A model generated the notes under the pieces. The model was not told the origin of the DNA, did not search any database, and saw only the letters and a program-made list of their open reading frames with translations. A stretch of 64,000 nucleotides of DNA from Microbispora hainanensis (lineage in GTDB: Bacteria; Actinomycetota; Actinomycetes; Streptosporangiales; Streptosporangiaceae): NCBI RefSeq assembly GCF_036186745.1, contig NZ_CP108086.1:310001-374000 (forward strand), written 5' to 3'. Within the stretch, counting starts at the first letter, position 1; the number at the start of each line of letters is the position of its first letter. Below, in pieces: positions 17,444 to 25,918 of the stretch. A program made the position numbers and the translations under genes.

Positions 17444-18899
17444 CCTCGGCCGCCGGGTACAGCCCGCTCATGGCGAGTGTGGGCGTCGACTCCGCCAGCA
17501 CCCGTCGCAGGCGCCGTACGGCGGGCAGCGCGGGGTCGGCGTCCGCCAGCAGGGCCCTGGCCCGGGTGACGACGATCGAGGTGCGGTGCTCGGCGGGCAC
17601 CTGGCGCAGCGCGTCCGCGGCGATCCTGCACGCCTCCTCGTGATCGCCGTTCCTGGCCAGGTGGCTCGCCTGGTCGAGCAGGATCAGCGCCGGGTCGATG
17701 GTCTGGAAGCCCGGGGGGAACCCGTCGATGCCCTGCACCTGCTGGGCGTCCCCCAGCTCGATCAGGGTGCCGGTGCGGTAGAACTTCATCCGCTTTTCCG
17801 TGAAGACGAAGGCCAGGTCGTCCTGGCTGATGCCGCGCATGCGGGCGAAGATCTGCTCCGCCTCGGCGAGCGCGGTCCTGGCGGCCTTGCCGTCGCCCAT
17901 CCTGGCCAGCGCGCGGGCCTCGGCCGCCGCCGCCAGCGCCGCGGGCGAGCTGGGGGCCGAGCCGGCCAGCGTCCGCGCCTCGCGGGCCAGCCGCACGGTC
18001 TCGTTCAGGTCGCCGTAGTAGTAGAGGAGCATCGTCTGCTGGGCCCGCACGAGCGCCCGCAGCCGCAGGTCGCCCACGTCGTCGGAGGCGGCGCGGGCGG
18101 TGCCGTACCAGGCGTGGGCCTGGCGGGTGTCGCCCAGCTTCATCAGCGCGTCGGCGGCGAGCAGGGTGAGCATCGTGGTCGCGGTGAGCAGGCGGCGCTG
18201 CACCGACGACGGCTGGCGGACCGCGCTCAGCCGGCGCACGTCGGAGATCTCCAGCATGACCCGGCAGAGCATCGGCGTCGGCGGGGTCGTCATGTACTCC
18301 CTGCGGTAGCGCAGCACCTGCTCGTCGAGCCGGTCGAGCTGGTCCTCGCTCACCGTGCCCGCGGCCAGCGTGCGGTCGAGGTCGTGGCGCAGGCTCTCGA
18401 TCTCCGCGAAGAACCGGCCGCTCGGCGTGCCCATGAGCATCGCCTGGTGGAACATCGCCCGGCGCTCCGCGTCGTCGGCGGCCGGGTCCTCGGCGCGGGT
18501 CTGCTCACCGGTCTGGCCCGGCCCCACCACGACGATCTTCTGCCCGCCCGTGTCCTCGCAGTAGTCGGCGGCCAGGCCGAGCCGTACGGCGTTGGCCCGG
18601 TAGAGCCGGGCCAGCAGGTCGATGGTCTGGGGGCGCGGGCGGGCCCGGTTGTTCTCCCAGGCGTTCAGCAGGTCGATGCTCGCTCGCGGGTGGCCGAGGT
18701 TCTGCTGCTCGCAGAGCTGCTCCAGCTCCTCGATCGCCTGCCGGGCCGACCATCCGCGGCCGAGCCGGTGCGCCTTCAGCAGGCTGACGCCGCAGCATCC
18801 GTGGATCGCCTGGACGGTCTGCCACAGCGTCCACTGCCGTGCCTGTGCCTGTTCGCGCCAACGACGCGCGCAAGCGGGTGAGTGCTCTCCGCGGGCCAT
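17436..18899 (-). CDS. XRE-family regulator with TPR region
   Basis: A 487-residue cytoplasmic protein with an N-terminal helix-turn-helix-like region (SIDLLNAWENNRARPRPQTI) and a long helical C-terminal part made of TPR-like repeats (ALMKLGDTRQAHAWYGTARA, LVRAQQTMLLYYYGDLNETV). This layout is typical of large actinomycete regulators with ligand- or peptide-sensing helical domains. The ATG at 18897-18899 has GGAGGG about 8 nt upstream. It is the first gene of a two-gene unit with the phosphotransferase. A 240-bp divergent region separates it from the small protein gene at 19140. Target genes are unknown. Confidence 0.82.
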   Translation of the reverse strand: MARGEHSPACARRWREQAQARQWTLWQTVQAIHGCCGVSLLKAHRLGRGWSARQAIEELEQLCEQQNLGHPRASIDLLNAWENNRARPRPQTIDLLARLYRANAVRLGLAADYCEDTGGQKIVVVGPGQTGEQTRAEDPAADDAERRAMFHQAMLMGTPSGRFFAEIESLRHDLDRTLAAGTVSEDQLDRLDEQVLRYRREYMTTPPTPMLCRVMLEISDVRRLSAVRQPSSVQRRLLTATTMLTLLAADALMKLGDTRQAHAWYGTARAASDDVGDLRLRALVRAQQTMLLYYYGDLNETVRLAREARTLAGSAPSSPAALAAAAEARALARMGDGKAARTALAEAEQIFARMRGISQDDLAFVFTEKRMKFYRTGTLIELGDAQQVQGIDGFPPGFQTIDPALILLDQASHLARNGDHEEACRIAADALRQVPAEHRTSIVVTRARALLADADPALPAVRRLRRVLAESTPTLAMSGLYPAAEGA

Positions 18900-19139
18900 G
18901 TGCACGCCCTCCACTGGTGAAGCGGTCCCCGTTTACGGTTGTTTCCCCAAGGTAAACACGCAGGCACCCAACCCCCCGGGACTGTTATCCCTTCGTGTTC
19001 CCGAACCCGCGGGTGTTCCACGGAAACCGGGCGAATTCCCTGGTTGTTGCACGGTTTCGGCGAATCGGCGCGATTGCCGGTGGGTCGTTGCGGGTTCACC
19101 CTTTCCGGTGATAGGTCCTGACGTTCCCGGAGGCTGACC

Positions 19140-19427
19140 ATGACGACGGTAGACCGCAGCGAGGCGATGGACCACCTGGAGCGGCTCGCCGCGCAGCTCG
19201 AGGCCCACTCCTTCCAGGTGCGCCTGACGGCGCCGGCCGGTCTCTATCCACGTCTGCGCGTCATCAACCCCATGGAGCCCACGATGGCCGAGGACGTGCT
19301 CGCGTCCAACGCCAGCGACGGCGAGTGGTGGTACTGGCTGTCGTGGGCCGGCCGGATCGGGCACGCCTCCGACGTGGTCACCGCCGCCGAGCGCATCGCC
19401 AGCGTCCTCCACGTCATCCGCCGCTGA
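19140..19427 (+). CDS. Small conserved hypothetical protein, 95 residues
   Basis: A soluble alpha/beta protein starting MTTVDRSEAMDHLERLAAQL. The central part reads RLRVINPMEPTMAEDVLASN and WWYWLSWAGRIG, and ends in a helix (ASDVVTAAERIASVLHVIRR). Proteins with this layout often stand beside XRE/TPR regulators in actinomycetes, and this one is divergent from such a gene. GGAGG lies 7 nt before the ATG. No enzymatic motif is visible. The function is not known. Confidence 0.75.
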   Translation: MTTVDRSEAMDHLERLAAQLEAHSFQVRLTAPAGLYPRLRVINPMEPTMAEDVLASNASDGEWWYWLSWAGRIGHASDVVTAAERIASVLHVIRR

Positions 19428-19547
19428 TCCGCCACTGATCCGCCGCTGGGCCATCCGGACCACAGCACCGGATCGCCCGCACCGCCGCCTGCCGGCCGCC
19501 TACAGTTCCGTCAGGACAGGCCGGACAGGCTGGACAGGCGCACCGCT

Positions 19548-19670
19548 GTGACCGAGTGGCACGAAGACGCCCCCGGCTTCGTCCGCTTCCTCCTCGCGGA
19601 CCCCGACTGGGACGACGACGTCGAGTTCCCCCGGCACAAGGACCTCCCACGAGAGGTGGACCTCGGCTGA
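19548..19670 (+). CDS. Possible 40-residue acidic miniprotein
   Basis: A GTG-started frame reading MTEWHEDAPGFVRFLLADPD, then WDDDVEFPRHKDLPREVDLG. The third codon position is almost entirely G/C, as in real genes of this genome, and the composition (many Asp, Trp and Phe) is not what noise in GC-rich DNA usually gives. The ribosome site is weak (GGACAGG further upstream, in a small GGACAGGC repeat). It ends 16 bp before the convergent DUF427 gene. Function unknown. Confidence 0.4.
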   Translation: MTEWHEDAPGFVRFLLADPDWDDDVEFPRHKDLPREVDLG

Positions 19671-19685
19671 CCGGTGGCGAGGCGG

Positions 19686-20429
19686 TCAGGCGAACTTCGA
19701 CTTCGGGCGGTCCTGGAGAACGCCGTCGACGTACACGTCCACCTTCTCGTCGTAGAAGGCGACGAGCCCGGCGATCTTCTGCGACTCCGGGAGCGGCGTG
19801 GGATACGACCAGACGAGGTCCCTGCCGGACTCCTCCTCGCCGACCGACCAGTACACCGCGCGGCCCTTGTACGGGCAGTGCGTCACGGTCTCGGACGGGC
19901 GCAGCAGGTCCAGCCGCACATCGGTCTTCGGCAGGTAGTAACGCGGGGGCAGACCGGTCTCGAACAGGATGCGCGGGTTGTGCGAGTCGGCCACGGTCAC
20001 GCCGCCCACCTCCACCCGGACGTGGCGCGAGCTGGGCAGGATGTCCACCCGCGTGTACGGGTCGCGGGGGTGGACGAAGACCTCCTCGTCCTCCTCGAAC
20101 CAGTTGTCCATCGCGTCCCAGTCGAAGCGGACGTGGCCCCGGATCTGATCGAGCGGCGCGTCGTCCCCGTACACGAGGGCGGCGCCCGCCCGGCCGGCCA
20201 CGTCGTGGACCACCGCGTCGCCCCTGCTCGGCGAGTGCCGCGTCTCCCCGGTGGCCTTCAGCTCCTCCATGCGGACGTCGTCCGCCGGGAAGTAGTACGT
20301 CGGGTAGTAGGGAACCTCCCAGACCAGCAGGGCCCTGGTGGTGTCGGCCACCGCCCTGCCCTCGACGTAGACGCGCACGCGCTTGGCCGTCGTCTCCACC
20401 CGGACACGGCCCCGTTTCGTCGGCTCCAT
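19686..20429 (-). CDS. Protein with two DUF427 domains
   Basis: A 247-residue soluble protein made of two copies of the DUF427 beta-barrel fold, about residues 12-115 and 125-240. Paired motifs are visible: VRVYVEGRAVADTTRALLVW against VRVEVGGVTVADSHNPRILF; YPTYYFPADDVRMEEL against PPRYYLPKTDVRLDLL; and TRHSPSRGDAVVHDV against VTHCPYKGRAVYWSV. Single-domain members are common; tandem forms also occur in actinomycetes. The biochemical role is unknown. It converges on the miniprotein gene and is divergent from the CysRS paralogue. Confidence 0.85.
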   Translation of the reverse strand: MEPTKRGRVRVETTAKRVRVYVEGRAVADTTRALLVWEVPYYPTYYFPADDVRMEELKATGETRHSPSRGDAVVHDVAGRAGAALVYGDDAPLDQIRGHVRFDWDAMDNWFEEDEEVFVHPRDPYTRVDILPSSRHVRVEVGGVTVADSHNPRILFETGLPPRYYLPKTDVRLDLLRPSETVTHCPYKGRAVYWSVGEEESGRDLVWSYPTPLPESQKIAGLVAFYDEKVDVYVDGVLQDRPKSKFA

Positions 20430-20555
20430 GCCCGCACCAACCAGCGGGCGGATCGTCCTTATTCCCCGGCCTCACAATCGCCATTTCTCGGTGTGCGGTG
20501 CGGGGTCGCTCCGCGCTATCGACAGCGAGCGGATAAGTCGCTTACCCTCGGCTAG

Positions 20556-21911
20556 GTGGGTCTTCGCCTATACGATACGCATCGCCGCGCCGTCCGCGAT
20601 TTCGTCCCCCGAATTCCCGGAACTGTGTCGATTTATCTCTGCGGTCCCACCGTCGTCGTTCCGCCGCACGTGGGGCAACTCAGATCGCAGGTGAATTTCG
20701 ACATCCTGCACCGCTGGCTGAAAAACAGCGGATATGAGGTCCTGCTCTGCCGGAACGTCACCGACATCGAGGACAAGATAATCCACAGGGCCATTTCCGA
20801 GGGGGTTCCCTGGTGGCGGATCACCGATCCCGTCCACCGCGCCTTCGTCCGCACCTACACCGCCCTGGGCTGCCTTCCGCCCAGCGTGGAGCCGCGGGCG
20901 ACGGGGCACATCCCGGAGATGATCGAGATGGTCGAGCAGCTGGTCGCCTCCGGGCACGCGTACGAGTCCGACGGCAACGTCTATTTCTCGGTCGGCACCT
21001 ACCCGCATTACGGATCCCTTTCCCGGCAGCAGGCGAGGCATCTGCGGGCGACCGAGGAGAACGAGCACGGAAAACGCGATCCACGCGATTTCGCGTTGTG
21101 GAAGAGCGCCAAACCCGGCGAGCCGGTGTGGAACTCGCCCTGGGGCGAGGGGCGCCCGGGGTGGCATCTGGAGTGTTCCGCGATGGCCCGCAGATATCTG
21201 GGCACGGAATTCGACATCCACGGCGGCGGGGCAAATCTCATATTTCCGCACCATGAAAACGAAATGGCGCAGTCACGGGCCGCAGGGGACTCGTTCGCGC
21301 GATTCTGGCTGCACAACGGGCCGGTGACGCACCGGGGCGAGAAGATACGTAAACACCAGCGCAACCCGCTGGCCGTCCCCGCCCTGCTCGACCGGGTGCG
21401 GCCGGCCGAACTCCGTTATTACCTGGCGGCGGCCCATTACCGGTCGCCCGTGGAATTCAGCCCCGACGCCCTGGACGAGGCGGCGGCGGCCTACCGGCGG
21501 ATCGAGAGGTTCGTGCTGCGGGTGGCCTCCGACGCCGCCGCGCCCCTTCCCCCGCAGTTCAGCGAGGCCATGGACAACGACCTGAACGTGCCGCAGGCCC
21601 TCGCGGCCGTCCACGGCGCGGTGGCCGAAGGCAACGCCGCGCTGGCGTCCGGAGATCGCGAACGGGCGGCCGGGAAATGCCGATCGGTGCGGGCCATGCT
21701 GAATGTGCTCGGCCTCGATCCGCTCAGCGATACCTGGCATCGGGAAACGCATCTGCAGGAAGTGGCGGGGGCCGTACTCCGGGTGGTCCGTAATCTCGCC
21801 GCCGCCAGCGCCCGGCAGGGAGATCACGAACGTGCGCGGATCATGGAGCAGCACATCGAGAGGGCGCTCGCTAAACGCCACCAAATCGAGCACGCCGCGC
21901 TTATCAGATAG
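20556..21911 (+). CDS. Cysteinyl-tRNA synthetase paralogue with altered signatures
   Basis: A 451-residue class I synthetase-like protein, clearly of the CysRS family ([56 protein letters not shown]). The predicted zinc ligands Cys29, Cys207, His232/233 and Glu236 are kept. The two ATP-handling signatures are not: the HIGH motif reads HVGQ (residues 38-41) and the KMSKS motif reads KIRKH (263-267, within [10 protein letters not shown]). It may therefore have lost or changed aminoacyl-adenylate chemistry, or belong to a biosynthetic or resistance pathway rather than housekeeping. Codon use differs from the neighbours, with several ATA, AAA and TTT codons. GTG start with a weak ribosome site. 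MshC is less likely because its motif pattern differs. Confidence 0.85.
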   Translation: MGLRLYDTHRRAVRDFVPRIPGTVSIYLCGPTVVVPPHVGQLRSQVNFDILHRWLKNSGYEVLLCRNVTDIEDKIIHRAISEGVPWWRITDPVHRAFVRTYTALGCLPPSVEPRATGHIPEMIEMVEQLVASGHAYESDGNVYFSVGTYPHYGSLSRQQARHLRATEENEHGKRDPRDFALWKSAKPGEPVWNSPWGEGRPGWHLECSAMARRYLGTEFDIHGGGANLIFPHHENEMAQSRAAGDSFARFWLHNGPVTHRGEKIRKHQRNPLAVPALLDRVRPAELRYYLAAAHYRSPVEFSPDALDEAAAAYRRIERFVLRVASDAAAPLPPQFSEAMDNDLNVPQALAAVHGAVAEGNAALASGDRERAAGKCRSVRAMLNVLGLDPLSDTWHRETHLQEVAGAVLRVVRNLAAASARQGDHERARIMEQHIERALAKRHQIEHAALIR

Positions 21912-22190
21912 ATCTTGATCGCACGGCGCGGCGTCGGTGCGGCGTCGGCCCAGAGCCGGCACAGAGCCGGCACAGAGCCGGCACACAGCCGACGCGGCGT
22001 CGGCGCGGGCCCAAGCACACACGCGGCGCACACGCGACGCACACGCGACGCGGACCCAGTACACACACGGCGCACACGTGACGCGGACCCGGCGCGGGAC
22101 CCGGCCGGCGCGCGGGCCGCCGCCGGGCCGTCCGCGGCGCGCGGATGACCGGGCGGCGAATGTTACAAGAACAAGAACTGGCGACCGGAG
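21912..22190. repeat. Intergenic region with 11-bp tandem repeats
   Basis: No gene is visible here. AGAGCCGGCAC is repeated three times in register at 21953-21985, followed by a related degenerate copy. A second unit, GCACACGCGAC, is repeated at 22028-22049 and recurs with changes to about 22100. The remaining sequence is low-complexity GC/CA-rich DNA running into a promoter-like -10 element at 22191. Confidence 0.7.
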
Positions 22191-22196
22191 GATAAT
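22191..22196 (+). promoter_or_regulatory. Probable -10 element for the mini-peptide gene
   Basis: GATAAT stands in otherwise GC-rich DNA, 65 bp before the mini-peptide start. An AT-richer stretch with TTACAA lies upstream, but its spacing to the -10 is long (about 22 nt), so no good -35 is assigned. A short inverted repeat GATTC-ATGG-GAATC follows at about 22205-22218. Confidence 0.4.
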
Positions 22197-22260
22197 CTCG
22201 GCCGATTCATGGGAATCATGAAGGCACCAGCTGACGGACACCGCCGAAAGGAGGGCCCCG

Positions 22261-22356
22261 ATGAAGAAGGTGCAGATCGTGCCGCGACCGCGGCCGCCGA
22301 GAGTTCCCGCCCCGATCGACCTGCGCACCCCCTCGGGAAGGGTCCTCCCCTACTAA
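22261..22356 (+). CDS. 31-residue Pro/Arg-rich peptide
   Basis: A very short gene with the best Shine-Dalgarno of this region: AAGGAGGG ends 5 nt before the ATG. The peptide starts MKKVQIVPRPRPPRVPAP and ends DLRTPSGRVLPY. The segment VPRPRPPRVP resembles the core of proline-rich antimicrobial peptides of the oncocin type, which bind the ribosome exit tunnel. This is a resemblance over about ten residues only, and Pro/Arg runs arise easily in GC-rich DNA. Alternatives are a RiPP-type precursor, an arrest peptide or a small structural protein. It follows the CysRS paralogue on the same strand and ends 16 bp before the convergent glycosyltransferase. A 61-residue frame from 22209 overlaps it but lacks a ribosome site. 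Confidence 0.55.
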   Translation: MKKVQIVPRPRPPRVPAPIDLRTPSGRVLPY

Positions 22357-22372
22357 CCCCGATGGCTCCGGA

Positions 22373-23602
22373 TCAGCGTCCGGCCAGCTCGTAGCAGTGG
22401 GCGAAGCCCTCGAGCACGGCGGGCCAGGAGCACCGGACCGGCTCCGTCTCCCTGTTGTGCTCGGCGATCGACCGGCGCAGGGCGGAGTCGCGGGCCAGCC
22501 GTACGACCGAGGCGACGAGGTCGTCGAACGTGCGGCCCAGCAGGCCCTCCTTGCCCGGCCTGACGAAGTCGGCCACGCCGCTCTGCGCCCGCGCGACCAC
22601 CGGCACGCCGGCCGCGCGGGCCTCCAGCGCGGCCAGGCCGAACGACTCGCGCGGCGCCGGGGCCACGAACACGTCGGCCACGGCCAGCAGGTCCTTGATC
22701 TGCTCCCGGCTGTACCTGCCCGGCAGCGACACCCAGCTCATCCGGCGCGCCCGCAGGTAGCGCTCCATGCGCCCGCGGGCCGGTCCGTCGCCCACGATCG
22801 TCGCGCGCATCGCGATGTCCCTCGGCACCCTGTCGCGGGCCGTCTCCAGCAGCTTGAGCAGGCGCAACGGCTGCTTGCGCGGCGCCAGCCTGCCGACCGC
22901 CACCACGTGCACCGCCGCGTCCCCGGCGTCCTGCACACCGTCCCGTACGGAACCGAGCCGAGCCGAGCCGGACTGTGCCGAGCCGGACTGTGCCGTGCCC
23001 GACTGTGCCGTGCCCGACTGTGACGTGCCCGACTGTGACGGGCCGGACTGCGCCGGGCCGGGCTGTGACGGGCCGGGCTCGGGCCGCCATGAGGTCACGT
23101 CCAGGCCGTTCGACACCACCTGCACGGGCACGCGGGGCCCGGCCACGGCGCGGATCGGCCGCGCGGCGGCCTCGCTGACGGCGGTGAGGACCAGGCCCCA
23201 GCGCCGCCACCCGAAGGCCGCCTGGAGCGCCCGGTAGACGCCGCGGGTGACCGGATCCCACATGCTGTGGACGGTCGCGACCACCGGCAGCCCGGCCCGG
23301 ACCGCCGCCTGCACGCCCATCCACGCGAACGGCGAGACGGCCCCCGTGTGGACGTGTACCACGTCGAACCGGCCGCTCCTCATGATCCGGAGAAGGTGGG
23401 CCGTGCCGCGCGGATGGACCGGCAGGTCGAACGGGAGGTTCGCGACCACCCGGTGCACCCCCGGCAGCCGCTCCCCCGGCGTCGCCGTCACCACCTCGAC
23501 CGTGTGGCCCGCCTCGCGCTGAGCCCTGACGAGGTCGGCGACCTGCACCTCGATCCCCCCGAGCCGCGGCAGATAGCAGTCGCTGACGTGAAGAATCCTC
23601 AC
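22373..23602 (-). CDS. Glycosyltransferase family 4
   Basis: A GT-B fold glycosyltransferase of 409 residues that uses a nucleotide-sugar donor, probably at the cytoplasmic face of the membrane. The N-terminal domain starts MRILHVSDCYLPRLGGIEVQ and contains FDVVHVHTGAVSPFAWMG. The C-terminal domain contains VVAVGRLAPRKQPLRLLKLL, IVGDGPARGRMERYL and the donor-site motif APAPRESFGLAALEARAAGV. Between the domains sits an unusual insert of seven 5-residue repeats (SQSGT, AQSGT and variants) encoded by a 15-bp tandem repeat at 22971-23075. GTG start. Acceptor unknown; related enzymes make glycolipids or mycothiol-type glycosides. Confidence 0.88.
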   Translation of the reverse strand: MRILHVSDCYLPRLGGIEVQVADLVRAQREAGHTVEVVTATPGERLPGVHRVVANLPFDLPVHPRGTAHLLRIMRSGRFDVVHVHTGAVSPFAWMGVQAAVRAGLPVVATVHSMWDPVTRGVYRALQAAFGWRRWGLVLTAVSEAAARPIRAVAGPRVPVQVVSNGLDVTSWRPEPGPSQPGPAQSGPSQSGTSQSGTAQSGTAQSGSAQSGSARLGSVRDGVQDAGDAAVHVVAVGRLAPRKQPLRLLKLLETARDRVPRDIAMRATIVGDGPARGRMERYLRARRMSWVSLPGRYSREQIKDLLAVADVFVAPAPRESFGLAALEARAAGVPVVARAQSGVADFVRPGKEGLLGRTFDDLVASVVRLARDSALRRSIAEHNRETEPVRCSWPAVLEGFAHCYELAGR

Positions 23603-23763
23603 CGGGTCAGCCTGACAGAGCCCGCCACGCCCATCAAACCGCGTGCCTATTCGGACTGCTCAGGGGGAGGGCGACGTCACGCGACCCGGGCCACGTGGGA
23701 TCATGGGCGGAACCGGCGGCGCAGACGAGTGGAGCACGCGATGACGACGTTCCGTGGGGCGCG

Positions 23764-24573
23764 ATGAGGACGGCGGTGTTCTTCCACGCCCATCCCGACG
23801 ACGAGGCGCTGCTGACCGCCGGGACCATGGCAATGCTGGCCAACGAGGGGCACCGCGTGGTGCTCGTCGTCGCGACGGCCGGTGAGCGCGGCCTCGCCGA
23901 CCTCCCGCACGGCGAGGAGCTCGGCAGGACCCGCATGGACGAGCTGCACCGCTCGGCGGCGGCCCTGGGCTGCGCCCGGGTCGTGCTGCTCGGCTACGGC
24001 GACTCCGGCCTGGCGATCGACGGCGGCGTGGCCGACGACCGGCCGGACAACGCGTTCATCGACGCCGACGTCGAGGAGGCGGCGCAGCGGCTGGCCTCGG
24101 TGCTCAAGGAGGAGACGGCCGACCTGCTCACGATCTACGACCCGGCCGGCGGCTACGGCCACCCCGACCACGTGCAGGTCTACCGGGTCGGCAGCCGGGC
24201 CGCCGAGATCGCCGGGACGCCCATCGTGCTGGAGGCGACGGTCGACCGCGACCTCCTGCTCAAGGGTGTGCGGCTGGCCTCCCGGTTCTACCCGGCGATC
24301 GACGTGCGGAGCTTCGAACGGGCCTACTCGCCCCGCGACGCGATCACCCACCGCGTCAACGTGCGCAAGTACGCCAAGGCCAAGCGGGCGGCGATGGCGG
24401 CCCACGCCACCCAGGCCACCGGCGGCGACGGCGACCGCACGCTGGGCGCGATGCTGAAGATCCCCGGGCCCGCCTACCGGTTCGTCTTCGGCACCGAGTG
24501 GTACGTGCGCCGCGGCCTGCCCCGCGGCACCCGCCTGCGGCACCCCTTCGACGGCGGCCCGCACATCCCTTAA
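23764..24573 (+). CDS. PIG-L (LmbE) family deacetylase
   Basis: A zinc-dependent N-acetyl-sugar deacetylase-like protein of 269 residues. The metal site is complete: AHPDDEA near the N-terminus and GYGHPDHVQ near residue 137. Family members include MshB and Mca of mycothiol metabolism and GlcNAc-PI deacetylases, so an N-acetylglucosaminyl substrate is likely but the actual one is unknown. The ATG at 23764 overlaps the stop of an 8-codon upstream frame (ATG near 23741, MTTFRGAR), which may couple translation. It is divergent from the GT4 gene and followed by the flippase-like gene on the same strand. Confidence 0.88.
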   Translation: MRTAVFFHAHPDDEALLTAGTMAMLANEGHRVVLVVATAGERGLADLPHGEELGRTRMDELHRSAAALGCARVVLLGYGDSGLAIDGGVADDRPDNAFIDADVEEAAQRLASVLKEETADLLTIYDPAGGYGHPDHVQVYRVGSRAAEIAGTPIVLEATVDRDLLLKGVRLASRFYPAIDVRSFERAYSPRDAITHRVNVRKYAKAKRAAMAAHATQATGGDGDRTLGAMLKIPGPAYRFVFGTEWYVRRGLPRGTRLRHPFDGGPHIP

Positions 24574-24662
24574 GGGCTTACTCCTCCCCCAGGAGGAGCC
24601 CGGCACCTCCGGGGACCGGCAGACTGGAGGGGACCGGCAACCGGACTTGGGGGCGTACGCGG

Positions 24663-25748
24663 GTGAACAGGAAGTGGCTGCAGATCGCGCTGTCCGTGGT
24701 GTCGCTCGGGCTGGCCACAGCACTGGTGATCTATCTCCCGCAGATCGTGCACACCCTGACCGGCGCCACCGTGAGCTGGACGGAGATCGGCCACGAGTTC
24801 GGCGGCCTCGGCTGGCAGACGATCGCGCTGATGACGATCCTGTGGCTGGCGAGCCTGTACGCGTACACGTTCGTGATGACCTCCGCGCTGCCCGGGCTCA
24901 CGCACATGCAGGCGCTCACGCTCAATGCGGCGGGCAGCGCGGTCAGCAACCTGCTGCCGTTCGGCGGCGCGGCGGGCGTGGCCCTGACGTTCGGCATGAC
25001 CCGCGGCTGGGGCTTCGCCAACCGGCCGATCGTCGTCTACACGCTGGTCACCGGCATCTGGAACTCGCTGTTCCGGTTCATCCTGCCCGCCGTGGGGATC
25101 GTGTGCCTGCTCATGGCGGGCAAGGCCACCAATCCCACGGTCGCCAAGGCGGGCTGGGTCGGGGCCGTCTCGATCCTCGTGCTCGTCGCCGTCGTCGCCA
25201 CGGCGCTCTACTGGGACCGCGCCGCCGCCGTCCTCGGCCGCGTCCTCGACGGGATCGTACGGCTCGCGCCCCGGCGGTTCCGCCCGGCGGAGCACGCGGC
25301 GTCGGCGGCCATCGAACGGCTGCGCAGGGACACGGCCGAGATCATCCACAGCCGGTGGGCGGGCCTGTCGCTCGGGATGGTCGCCTTCCTCGCGTTGCAG
25401 TGCCTGATCATGGCCGCCTGCCTGGTCGCCACGGGCTCCTACCCGGGGCCGGCCGAGACCGTCGCCGTCTTCGCGCTCAGCCGCGTCCTCACCACCGCCC
25501 TCGTCACGCCGAGCGGAGCGGGGATCATGGAGGGGGGCGTCGCGACGCTGCTGATCGGGGCGTTCGGCCAGCCCGCGGGCGGGGCCACCGCGGCCGCCGT
25601 GCTGTTCGGATTCTGGACCTACACCATCGAGATCCCCTGGGGCGGGCTGGCGCTCGGCGGCTGGTCCCTGCTGCGCAGGCGTGAGGCCCGCGCCGCCTCC
25701 GCCGAGGCGGAACCGGCCGTCTCCCCGGACCCCACCCGGGTCCGCTGA
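24663..25748 (+). CDS. Flippase-like membrane protein (UPF0104 / LPG synthase TM family)
   Basis: A polytopic membrane protein of 361 residues with about eight hydrophobic helices. The family pattern is visible in LTLNAAGSAVSNLLPFGGAA, VVYTLVTGIWNSLFRFILPA, VFALSRVLTTALVTPSGAGI and IPWGGLALGGWSLL. Such proteins include the membrane part of lysylphosphatidylglycerol synthase and are thought to flip or handle lipid-linked substrates; no C-terminal synthase domain is present here. I chose the GTG at 24663 (MNRKWLQIALSVVSLGLA). A longer frame to 24498 overlaps the deacetylase gene. Position after GT4 and PIG-L genes suggests lipid-linked glycoconjugate metabolism, which is inference. Confidence 0.82.
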   Translation: MNRKWLQIALSVVSLGLATALVIYLPQIVHTLTGATVSWTEIGHEFGGLGWQTIALMTILWLASLYAYTFVMTSALPGLTHMQALTLNAAGSAVSNLLPFGGAAGVALTFGMTRGWGFANRPIVVYTLVTGIWNSLFRFILPAVGIVCLLMAGKATNPTVAKAGWVGAVSILVLVAVVATALYWDRAAAVLGRVLDGIVRLAPRRFRPAEHAASAAIERLRRDTAEIIHSRWAGLSLGMVAFLALQCLIMAACLVATGSYPGPAETVAVFALSRVLTTALVTPSGAGIMEGGVATLLIGAFGQPAGGATAAAVLFGFWTYTIEIPWGGLALGGWSLLRRREARAASAEAEPAVSPDPTRVR

Positions 25749-25918
25749 TCAACTGCGGGTCACCCTGCCGATCTCCTACACTCGCGGGGCGAGAAGGTGA
25801 GGGTGTCCGGGTTGGTGAATGCCTTGTGCCCCTTCGCGGGCGCGCATACGGTGACGCCTGAGACAGGACGACGAGCGGCGGCCGGCAGGCACGACGTGCG
25901 AGAGCGGAGGAACGCCCG

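Noticed and set aside
20556..21911. Mycothiol ligase MshC
   Set aside because: MshC keeps HIGH- and KMSKS-type motifs and has a different N-terminus. This protein starts and continues like tRNA-charging CysRS and lacks both intact motifs.
22209..22394. 61-codon frame overlapping the mini-peptide
   Set aside because: It has no ribosome site and its sequence is typical out-of-frame GC-rich noise, while the frame at 22261 has a strong Shine-Dalgarno.
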